The notes under the pieces are model-generated. The model saw only the letters and a program-made list of their open reading frames with translations, searched no databases and had not been told where the DNA came from. DNA of 7,586 bases from Chloroflexi bacterium UBA6265 (GTDB lineage: Bacteria > Chloroflexota > Chloroflexia > Thermomicrobiales > UBA6265): contig DJVD01000093.1 of NCBI GenBank assembly GCA_002440805.1, forward strand, positions 1 to 7,586, given 5' to 3'. The first letter of the stretch is position 1. Every line of letters starts with the position of its first letter. Position numbers and translations under genes: made by a program. Of this stretch, positions 1-5,621 are shown piece after piece.

Positions 1-251
1 CCGGTATTGATGAGGTAGATCATCGCCAGCGCCACCGAAGCGCCAACGATCGGACCCCAATCGCCCCCAGGCAGCAGCGTATCGATGAAGTGCTGCACTG
101 CAAGCGGGAATGCCAGTTCCAGCACACCACTAATCACCGCACAACCGAAATCGATCAAAAAAAGCTTCTTGTGCGGCTTATAATATTCGGCAAAGCGGCG
201 GATTAACGCTCGACCGCTGATATGAGTTGTAGCCGGAGCGATCGAAGACAA
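1..251 (-). CDS. ABC exporter, N-terminal transmembrane part (partial, runs off the left edge)
   Basis: This is the first 83 codons of a minus-strand gene whose remainder lies outside the window. The protein has a basic stretch (R18, R19, K25, K28, K29) and then a first membrane helix at about residues 30-53. A short extracytoplasmic segment with the 'IDTLLPGG' motif follows at 56-63, and a second helix begins near residue 68. This is the usual opening of MsbA/Sav1866-type half-transporters (ABC_membrane domain), in which a transmembrane domain is fused to an ATPase that pumps lipids, drugs or peptides out of the cell. The Walker motifs would be to the left and cannot be checked. No ATG lies in frame before residue 77. 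The start chosen is TTG at 251-249, because GGAG (263-260, minus strand) sits 8 bases upstream. An ATG at 256-254 is out of frame and leads to a stop at 205-203. The gene is transcribed divergently from the next one. The substrate is unknown. Confidence 0.8.
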   Translation of the reverse strand, partial: MSSIAPATTHISGRALIRRFAEYYKPHKKLFLIDFGCAVISGVLELAFPLAVQHFIDTLLPGGDWGPIVGASVALAMIYLINT

Positions 252-393
252 ACCATGAACTCCATGTGTGATGCAGGCGCTGTCGCAGCAAGATATCCGG
301 CAAACAGTGTGCAACCAGCCTGGTCGCATTTCAGCGATGATATCCCGGTTATCCCCCACTCGATTGCATTCAGCGGCAGGATACAATAACGCC
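252..393. other. Divergent intergenic region between the ABC exporter and the eight-helix membrane protein
   Basis: These 142 bases separate two divergent genes and should hold both promoters. On the plus strand a clear -10 hexamer lies directly before the start at 394. On the minus strand a TATCTT hexamer (295-290) is a possible -10, with TTGCAC (314-309) upstream at a spacing of only 13, so it is weak. A near-repeat, GATATCCGG (292-300) and GATATCCCGG (339-348), occurs 47 bases apart in the same orientation, and the first copy overlaps the minus-strand hexamer. No terminator or RNA gene is visible. Confidence 0.5.
382..387 (+). promoter_or_regulatory. -10 element (TACAAT) suggesting a leaderless transcript
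   Basis: TACAAT differs from the TATAAT consensus at one base and ends 6 bases before the ATG at 394. Transcription normally starts about 7 bases after the -10 element, which puts the first transcribed base on or next to the A of the start codon. The start has no well-placed Shine-Dalgarno sequence: the nearest AGGA-like bases overlap the hexamer itself. A -35 match at normal spacing is poor; TTGCAT (364-369) is only 12 bases away. Confidence 0.45.
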
Positions 394-1479
394 ATGAACA
401 CTCATGATGATGATGCACCCACCAATAAGAGGCAAGGCGACGGGCTGGATCTGGGCCCCGAGCCCGATTGGCTGATCGATGAGGATGATCCAATCGCTGA
501 AGCGGTGACAGAACCCGTGCCGGCCCCAGAGATGGAGCCCGCCAAACCTGTGGCGACTCCACGTACCGAGTATCGGGCCGCCAGCGAACCGCTGGAGGGG
601 CAATCAGTCACTATCTCGAGCGATAACGCTGTGACCGCCGTACGCCGCGACCGTCCCTACCTGTGGTGGGCGATACCGCTGTTTCTGCTGGTCATTACGG
701 CGGTGATCGCGTGGTTTGGTTCCACTCGCGGATTGAACGGTTTCACGACGTGGACGACGCTGCGATTCGAGCATCCAGGCCTGCTGCCCGCACAGTGGAG
801 CATGTTGATGTGGTGGGCCGTGCTGCCACTGCTGGCCGTATTCCTTATCTATAGCGCCCTCCCCGCCGGACGCGAGCTGACACGTATTAATCGGTCCGGC
901 CCGCTGGTAGCCATATCCCTGATTGCCGCCAGTGTGTGGATATTCGCCCAGCATTGGCGATGGGAGGAAGTGGCTCTCGGCGCGATGGTGATCAGCGTAG
1001 CTGCGCTCCTGGTCACCGTGCTGATGATTGCACTCAGCCCACAGATCACCAAGATGTGGCAACGCCTGTTCGCCGTGTTGCCGCTAACTGCGGCGCTGGG
1101 GTTCGGCATCATGCTCCTCACGCTTTCCTGGCAGGAAATGTCGTCGCAGCCATTTGGTACACGCGGTGCCAGCATTCTCTTCCTGCTGTTGCTCGTCATC
1201 ATTGCGGCCGTGTTCGCCTTCTTCATGCGCGATGGCGTGCTGGGCGTGGTATTCACGATCTGGTTCCTGGGCGTGGCCCAGCAGCAATGGGGAAATGATG
1301 CCGTTATCAGCCTGAGTGCGATTGTGGCGCTGATTTTCACCGCCGCCCTGGCCGCGATGGGATTCATCCTCGCCGTTGAATCACACCGACCATCCCTCAC
1401 CGCCCAGGTATCCGGCCGCCGCGGACGAGTCAATTTCTTCCGGCGATCGGAAAAAACACCCGCCAACGAATTACCCTAA
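394..1479 (+). CDS. Eight-helix membrane protein with acidic N-terminal tail, distantly TspO/tryptophan-rich sensory protein-like
   Basis: The 361-residue protein falls into three parts. Residues 1-86 are hydrophilic, acidic and proline-rich (a DDD run at 5-7, IDEDD at 28-32, many Pro/Glu at 40-55) and are probably disordered and cytoplasmic. Residues 89-327 hold about eight hydrophobic helices, near 89-108, 137-157, 169-186, 192-214, 224-245, 260-278, 281-297 and 303-327. Residues 331-361 form a basic tail (GRRGRVNFFRR). The stretch around 'QWSMLMWWAVLPL', 'IYSALP' and 'VWIFAQHW' recalls longer bacterial proteins annotated as tryptophan-rich sensory protein (TspO/MBR-related), including the Trp richness. 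That assignment is from memory and weak, and no function should be assumed. ATG 394 was preferred over an in-frame extension to 268 because the extension lacks a ribosome site and has non-membrane, low-complexity coding. The next gene follows after 74 bases on the same strand. Confidence 0.55.
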   Translation: MNTHDDDAPTNKRQGDGLDLGPEPDWLIDEDDPIAEAVTEPVPAPEMEPAKPVATPRTEYRAASEPLEGQSVTISSDNAVTAVRRDRPYLWWAIPLFLLVITAVIAWFGSTRGLNGFTTWTTLRFEHPGLLPAQWSMLMWWAVLPLLAVFLIYSALPAGRELTRINRSGPLVAISLIAASVWIFAQHWRWEEVALGAMVISVAALLVTVLMIALSPQITKMWQRLFAVLPLTAALGFGIMLLTLSWQEMSSQPFGTRGASILFLLLLVIIAAVFAFFMRDGVLGVVFTIWFLGVAQQQWGNDAVISLSAIVALIFTAALAAMGFILAVESHRPSLTAQVSGRRGRVNFFRRSEKTPANELP

Positions 1480-1553
1480 CTGCCCGACCTCCGGCATAAT
1501 GCCTTGCACGTAGCCACGCGGTGCGCGCGTGATACCCGGTACAAGGAAGACGC
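1480..1553 (+). promoter_or_regulatory. Short intergenic region with a weak possible promoter
   Basis: CATAAT (1495-1500) matches a -10 at five of six bases, with a marginal -35 candidate TTACCC (1471-1476, inside the end of the previous gene) 18 bases upstream. The hexamer sits within an 11-base palindrome, GGCAT-A-ATGCC (1493-1503). No terminator with a T tract is seen, so readthrough from the upstream gene is equally likely. Confidence 0.22.
1543..1549 (+). promoter_or_regulatory. Ribosome binding site of the MFS transporter gene
   Basis: AAGGAAG lies just upstream of two consecutive ATG codons at 1554 and 1557. The AGGA core ends 6 bases before the first and 9 before the second, so either could be used. 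The first has the better spacing. This supports a start that includes the unusually long N-terminal extension of the protein. Confidence 0.7.
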
Positions 1554-2969
1554 ATGATGCCCGCCGATCCCGACGAACTACCCATCGCTCCGGCACCGCC
1601 TCCGCACGGGCGCTCGAGACGACATTTCCGGAGTGCGCCGGCGGTGACCGGCGGTCTCCACAGGTTCCCCAATTTTGGTCACTTCCGGGAACTGCAATGG
1701 CCATCGGCGTTAGCCAATATCAACTTCCGCAAATACTGGCTTAGCCAGATTGTCGCCCTTGGTGGCGGCTGGATGCAGAATGTTGGTATGCAACTGGTGG
1801 TGCTTTCGCTCACCACCTCGGCGTTTGCGATTGGTGCAATCAACGTGGTGGCAGCGTTGCCGATGCTGCTGTTCAGCCTCTATGGCGGCGTGCTGGCCGA
1901 TCGGTTTGATCGCCGCCGGATTGTGATCATCTCGCTGGCTCTGCTCGGTGGTATCTCCGCTACCTATGCGTTCCTGATTGGTTTCGAACGGCTGGAGTAC
2001 TGGCACATCCTCGTGCTGGCAGCCCTCGCCGGGTTGATCGCGGCATTCGAACTGCCGGCTCAGCAGGCGTTTGTGAGCGAACTGGTTCCCAAGCGCGATC
2101 TTCCCCAGGCGATTGCGCTCAATTCCGCCAGTTTCAACGCCACCCGCATTGTTGGTCCGGCGCTGGCGGCCACGGCGATCAGCGTTATCGGCCTGGCCGG
2201 CGCGTTCATCGTCAATATCTTCACGCTCCTGGCACCAATGCTCACACTGATCGGCCTCGGCAAAGTTGTTCCCAAGCGCGTGGTGGCAAAGCAAACCACC
2301 AGCGGTTTGGAGCAATTGCGGGATGGTATCGCCTACGTGCGCGCCAACGACGGCACCTACGGCCTGATCTTGCTGCAGGGACTGGTAAGTTTCTTCGTCA
2401 CCCCCAACCTGCTGGTGCTGTTGCCACTATTCACGGTCGATGTCCTCGGTGGTGGCAATTCCTGGGTTGGATATATGCTGAGCGCGCTCGGGATTGGCTC
2501 CCTCACCGGTGCGATCACGCTCCTGCGCGGCAGTCGGGTTGAGAAAGCTGCTGAAAACCGGATGAAGCTGGCGATGACCGGTCTGTGCGTTGGCCTGGTG
2601 TGGTTGGCGCTGGCCCCGAATGTGTGGGTGGCGGTACCGGGGGTCATGATTTCCGGCTTTAGTTTCAGTATGGGGAACACCCAGTTGGCAACCCGGTTGC
2701 AGCAAACGGCGCCGGAAGAACTTCGCGGTCGCGTGATGAGCCTGGTGACACTGGCATTCAATGGCGTGATGCCATTCTCCACCCTGCTCATTGCCTGGCT
2801 GGCGCAAACCATTGGCCAGCCTCAAGTACTGTTCGCAAGCGGTATCCTGCTTGCTGCAGGCATCATCATCCTGTGGCGCCGCTACGTGCACAAGGCCTTC
2901 GATCCGAATCTGGCCATGGTCATTCCGGAGCGCATTCGCGTGGCCTACCCAAACCTGACGTTTGATTAG
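1554..2969 (+). CDS. Major facilitator superfamily exporter (MFS_3, EntS-like family)
   Basis: The 471-residue product is a 12-helix proton-coupled transporter of the inner membrane. Recognisable family features are 'ANINFRKYWLSQ' (54-65) leading into helix 1 and 'GGWMQNVGMQLVV' (71-83). The MFS motif A, 'GVLADRFDRRR' (112-122), lies between helices 2 and 3. The segment around 'ELPAQQAFVSELVP' (166-179), 'LNSASFNATRIVGPALA' (189-205) is typical of MFS_3, and 'RGRVMSL' (391-397) is its counterpart in the second half. Members include the enterobactin exporter EntS and many uncharacterised drug exporters; the substrate cannot be read from sequence. About 50 residues rich in Pro, Arg and His precede the first conserved segment. 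The C-terminal ~30 residues after the last helix are hydrophilic. It lies 74 bases after the eight-helix protein and 60 bases before the AI-2E-family gene, so co-transcription is possible. Confidence 0.93.
   Translation: MMPADPDELPIAPAPPPHGRSRRHFRSAPAVTGGLHRFPNFGHFRELQWPSALANINFRKYWLSQIVALGGGWMQNVGMQLVVLSLTTSAFAIGAINVVAALPMLLFSLYGGVLADRFDRRRIVIISLALLGGISATYAFLIGFERLEYWHILVLAALAGLIAAFELPAQQAFVSELVPKRDLPQAIALNSASFNATRIVGPALAATAISVIGLAGAFIVNIFTLLAPMLTLIGLGKVVPKRVVAKQTTSGLEQLRDGIAYVRANDGTYGLILLQGLVSFFVTPNLLVLLPLFTVDVLGGGNSWVGYMLSALGIGSLTGAITLLRGSRVEKAAENRMKLAMTGLCVGLVWLALAPNVWVAVPGVMISGFSFSMGNTQLATRLQQTAPEELRGRVMSLVTLAFNGVMPFSTLLIAWLAQTIGQPQVLFASGILLAAGIIILWRRYVHKAFDPNLAMVIPERIRVAYPNLTFD
1638..1655 (+). 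repeat. Small direct repeat CCGGCGGT x2 inside the MFS N-terminal extension
   Basis: CCGGCGGT at 1638-1645 recurs at 1648-1655 after a 2-base spacer. The unit plus spacer is 10 bases, so the copies fall in different reading frames. The repeat lies in the poorly conserved N-terminal extension. It may be chance or a trace of local duplication. Confidence 0.4.
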
Positions 2970-3029
2970 TCCAACTTCCACCCCGATACCCAGGTACAGC
3001 CCGTATTGGCGAAGACAAAAGGAATCCTC
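2970..3029 (+). other. 60-base intergenic gap with ribosome binding site
   Basis: The gap ends in AAAGGA (3018-3023), which is 6 bases before the ATG at 3030 and fixes that start. An in-frame TTG at 3006 lies upstream of this ribosome site and was not chosen. No terminator and no convincing promoter is visible, so the gene may be read from upstream. Confidence 0.6.
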
Positions 3030-4331
3030 ATGACCGAAACCTCCGCCAATGTGCAGAAGACTTCACTCAAGCACAGGCTACGCCGGCTGCGACGGTCGGC
3101 CGAAAAGTCGGCTGCGCCTGAACAGATGGCCGTACCAACGCCGATCATCATTTCGCACCGGGTGCGATTGATTATCATCCTGACGTTCGTGCTTTTCCTC
3201 GTGATCCTGGCGCGCAGCCTGCCCAATATCATGGGCATCATGCTCCTGGGCGCCACCCTGGCGCTTATCCTGAGCTTCCCGGTGAGGCTCCTGCAGAAAT
3301 TCCTCTCCCGGCGCGCCAGTATCCTCGTGGTCACCATCACCCTGTTCGGGGGCACGGTGATTGCCCTGGCGCTCATCATTCCATTCCTGGTGAACGAGAT
3401 TACGCAGTTCGTGAATTCGCTGCCGGAAACCACGGAAACGATTACCAACCAGACCTACTCAATCCTCGAAAACATGCACAATCGTGGCTGGATCGAGGAT
3501 GATCCAGACAAGATCATCGAAGACCTGCGCGCAGGCTTGCTGGATTCCAGCCAAACCATCATCACCTCGCTGGCCGACGACCTGCTCGTTACGCTCACCT
3601 CGTCGGTTTCGCTGCTCATCAGTGCGTTTGGAATGGTGTTTGTGGCCGTGTACATGCTGGCCGATATCCCCACCTTCCGCAAAACCTACGTGCGCCTGTG
3701 GGCACCGGCCTATCGACGTGATGCGCAGGTGTTGTGGGACACGCTCGGCTACTCCCTCAGCCGCTATCTCAGTGCCCAGGTGCTGTCACTCGTGCTCCAG
3801 GGCACCATCACGTTCATCGGCTTGTCGTTCCTTGGGGTTCCATATGCCCTGATTTTGGGACTGGTGCAGGCGGTTACCGCCATCCTGCCCTATATCGGCG
3901 CTTTTATCGCGGCCGCACCTGCCATCGTGATGGCGTTGACCATCAACTGGCAAACTGCTGTCGCCGTCGCCATTTTCTATCTGGCGTTGAATCAACTGGA
4001 AGGCAACCTGATCACGCCAAACCTGCAAGGCAATGCCGTGAAGGTGCATCCGATATTGATCTTTATCGGCGTTATTGGCGGCTCGCAGCTCTTCGGCATT
4101 ATTGGCGCCATTTTGGCAGTACCGGCAATCGCGATCCTGCGGGTGGTCTTTGAATTCTTCTGGGTGCGCCTACGGGTGCAGGATGATATCCCGACTGTTT
4201 TGGCCATGATGCGCAGCGATACCGCCAACGAGCGGCAAGCCTACCAGAGCGACGCTGCGGATGCTGTTCAGGACGCAGTCAATGATCCTGACGGCACCGC
4301 CGAGATCAACGGCGCACAGGTACGGTCGTAA
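3030..4331 (+). CDS. AI-2E transporter family (PerM/YdiK/TqsA-type) membrane protein
   Basis: The 433-residue protein belongs to the PF01594 family. Residues 1-45 form a cytoplasmic, strongly basic tail (RLRRLRR at 16-22). Helices follow near 46-62 and 67-85, with a third at 97-119, then a soluble segment at about 123-185 that is typical of the family. A helix at 188-210 ends in 'VYMLADIP'. The conserved C-terminal core comprises 'SRYLSAQVLSLVLQG' (244-258), 'LGLVQAVTAILPYIGAF' (276-292), 'NQLEGNLITPNLQG' (321-334) and 'GGSQLFGIIGAILAVP' (350-365). The last ~50 residues (384-433) are hydrophilic and acidic. Characterised relatives include E. coli TqsA (AI-2 export) and Na+/H+ antiporters, so the name does not establish autoinducer transport. 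Context gives no hint of substrate: the neighbours are another exporter upstream and an ATPase pair downstream. Confidence 0.92.
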   Translation: MTETSANVQKTSLKHRLRRLRRSAEKSAAPEQMAVPTPIIISHRVRLIIILTFVLFLVILARSLPNIMGIMLLGATLALILSFPVRLLQKFLSRRASILVVTITLFGGTVIALALIIPFLVNEITQFVNSLPETTETITNQTYSILENMHNRGWIEDDPDKIIEDLRAGLLDSSQTIITSLADDLLVTLTSSVSLLISAFGMVFVAVYMLADIPTFRKTYVRLWAPAYRRDAQVLWDTLGYSLSRYLSAQVLSLVLQGTITFIGLSFLGVPYALILGLVQAVTAILPYIGAFIAAAPAIVMALTINWQTAVAVAIFYLALNQLEGNLITPNLQGNAVKVHPILIFIGVIGGSQLFGIIGAILAVPAIAILRVVFEFFWVRLRVQDDIPTVLAMMRSDTANERQAYQSDAADAVQDAVNDPDGTAEINGAQVRS

Positions 4332-4371
4332 CGAAATGACAGGCAACTCATCGGTTGGTTGCGGCCCGGGA

Positions 4372-4377
4372 TAGAAT
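4372..4377 (+). promoter_or_regulatory. Possible -10 element (TAGAAT) of the pseudo-nuclease/ATPase pair
   Basis: TAGAAT matches TATAAT at five of six bases and would place the transcript start at about 4384-4385, exactly where a hairpin begins. No good -35 sits at 16-18 bases; the nearest, TTGGTT (4355-4360), is only 11 away. The 103-base gap, longer than the others on this strand, supports a separate promoter here. Confidence 0.35.
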
Positions 4378-4384
4378 CAGGCTA

Positions 4385-4419
4385 GGGTTTTCGTATCCGG
4401 GCGATGCCCACGAAAATCC
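4385..4419 (+). promoter_or_regulatory. Leader hairpin just before the ribosome binding site
   Basis: GGGTTTTCGT (4385-4394) can pair along all ten bases with ACGAAAATCC (4410-4419), counting one G-U pair. Inside, GGGC (4399-4402) pairs with GCCC (4406-4409) around a 3-base loop, leaving a 4-base bulge (4395-4398) on the 5' side. No T tract follows on either strand, so it is not a standard intrinsic terminator. AAAGG (4423-4427) follows 3 bases after the stem and is the ribosome site for the ATG at 4435 (7-base spacing). It could stabilise the mRNA 5' end, control access to the ribosome site, or act as an operator in DNA form. Confidence 0.55.
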
Positions 4420-4434
4420 GAGAAAGGTCTGCCG

Positions 4435-5619
4435 ATGCGCTTCCTCGTTGCCAATCATCTCCGGCTTGGCGCTGTGCCGGGAGACATTCCCGACCAGGCC
4501 GCTACCGATCACTCCGCCCATTCCACTCGTGCCGCCTGGCTTCGCGTCATCGATCGCGCCGTGCAGGATCGCGTGCATGCGGTATTCCTCACGGGCGAGA
4601 TCATCTCCTCGACCAATCCCGGTTTGGAACCATTTGGCCCGCTCATCGATGGCCTCACGCACTTGCAACAAGCCGATATCCCGGTTGTCGTGATCGCCGA
4701 TGGTCGCTTCACGCCCGAGATCGCCCAACGATTTGGGTTCGAGCGCGCCGTTCAGTTCCTGGACGATCATCTCGATTGGGATCCGTTCATCTCCACCAGC
4801 CGTGACGCGAGAGATGGACCGGTTATCCATATCATCCCGGCCAGCCTCGCCGAATCCACAGAAACGCCGGTTCCCCATCCGGTGACGCTCACCGAAATCG
4901 ACCAACCCCAGTCCATCTGGATCCTCACCGATCCATTGCAACCCGATGCCTTGCAGGGCGAACACGCCCTGGTCATCGAGCCGGGCTCTGTGGCACCGTT
5001 ATCGCCATACGAAACCGGTACTCACGGCGTGTGGCTGGTAGATACCGAGGCGTTCGATGCCACGCTCGTGTCGATGGCCGGCCTCGAGTACGCAGCGATC
5101 GCCATTGACATGACGACGGCGCAATCTGTTGACGACGCTGAACGGATCATCGCGCAGGCACTCATCGCAGCCGCCGACGAAACCCTTGCCAATGGGAACG
5201 CCAGCACCCTTGTGGTGTACGGCACCCTCACGGGTGCCACGCATCTCTACCCTGTCCTCGCCGATCTCGCTACCGAACTGGAACATACCCTGATCCTGGA
5301 GCATGCCGGCGTCACAGTGGCCATTGCGCGAATCGAGAACGATGCCACACCGACAATCGACCTTGAACCGCTGATTGGCCGGCCCGATCCGGTCGGAGAG
5401 GTAGCCCGGCTGCTACACGCCCTCGGCACTGGCGACGATCTCACGGAATCGCAATCGCAGCTGGTATCAGCCGTGGAGCAAAAACTGCTGGCCGTGACCC
5501 ATGCTCGTGTGTTTGGCGCCATTGTGGATACGCCCCTTTCGGCCGATGCCCCCACCCTGCTACAGCGGCAGGCCTGGGCGACGCTGGACACGATGGTGCG
5601 CCAACGAGGAATAGATTAA
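4435..5619 (+). CDS. YhaO/SbcD (Mre11)-like phosphoesterase with lost metal-binding motifs (probable pseudo-nuclease)
   Basis: The 394-residue protein is collinear with the YhaO/SbcD nuclease family but lacks its active site. Motif I (usually DxH-LG) reads ANHLRLG (6-12). Motif II (GDxxD) reads GEIISSTNP (54-62). Motif III (GNHD after 'IPVxVI') reads IPVVVIADGRF (82-92). The later 'LLHTSL' histidine segment reads IIPASLAES (133-141). The final GHxH reads ILTDPLQP (163-170). The non-catalytic signature after the last motif survives: IEPGSVAPLSPYETGTHGVWLVD (181-203, from the capping region), followed by a helical C-terminal domain (317-394). There is no frameshift or internal stop, so it is a maintained gene rather than a decaying one. 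The ribosome site AAAGG precedes ATG 4435 by 7 bases. It overlaps the ATPase gene by one base, the usual operon arrangement of the two subunits. I infer a structural or DNA-binding subunit without nuclease activity. Family membership is likely; loss of activity is inferred from motifs. Confidence 0.75.
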   Translation: MRFLVANHLRLGAVPGDIPDQAATDHSAHSTRAAWLRVIDRAVQDRVHAVFLTGEIISSTNPGLEPFGPLIDGLTHLQQADIPVVVIADGRFTPEIAQRFGFERAVQFLDDHLDWDPFISTSRDARDGPVIHIIPASLAESTETPVPHPVTLTEIDQPQSIWILTDPLQPDALQGEHALVIEPGSVAPLSPYETGTHGVWLVDTEAFDATLVSMAGLEYAAIAIDMTTAQSVDDAERIIAQALIAAADETLANGNASTLVVYGTLTGATHLYPVLADLATELEHTLILEHAGVTVAIARIENDATPTIDLEPLIGRPDPVGEVARLLHALGTGDDLTESQSQLVSAVEQKLLAVTHARVFGAIVDTPLSADAPTLLQRQAWATLDTMVRQRGID

Positions 5620-5621
5620 TG
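5606..5621 (+). promoter_or_regulatory. Translational coupling junction (TAATG) with internal ribosome site
   Basis: The stop codon TAA (5617-5619) and the start codon ATG (5619-5621) share one base. GAGGA (5606-5610), inside the end of the upstream gene, is 8 bases before the ATG. This arrangement supports coupled synthesis of the two proteins in matched amounts, as expected for subunits of one complex. Confidence 0.85.

Noticed and set aside
268..393. In-frame upstream extension (from GTG 268 or ATG 271) of the eight-helix protein
   Set aside because: No ribosome site precedes it, its residues look non-coding, and it would span the divergent promoter region. The -10 element at 382-387 points to ATG 394.
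203..562. Minus-strand open frame of 119 codons covering the exporter start and the next gene's start
   Set aside because: It crosses two better-supported genes in other frames, ends just after the true exporter start, and has an implausible composition (runs of His, Arg and Pro).
849..1466. Minus-strand open frame of 205 codons opposite the eight-helix protein
   Set aside because: It is a shadow of the membrane protein on the other strand, rich in Arg, Ser and Thr with no domain resemblance.
3006..3029. TTG at 3006 as start of the AI-2E-family protein
   Set aside because: The AAAGGA ribosome site lies between this TTG and ATG 3030, with ideal spacing to the ATG.
4385..4419. Hairpin read as an intrinsic terminator of the AI-2E-family gene
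   Set aside because: No run of T follows the stem on either strand, and a ribosome site follows almost immediately.
4435..5619. The nuclease-like gene as a decaying pseudogene
   Set aside because: The frame is intact over 394 codons with a good ribosome site and tight coupling to the next gene. The structural signature is conserved while only metal ligands differ, which suggests selection rather than decay.
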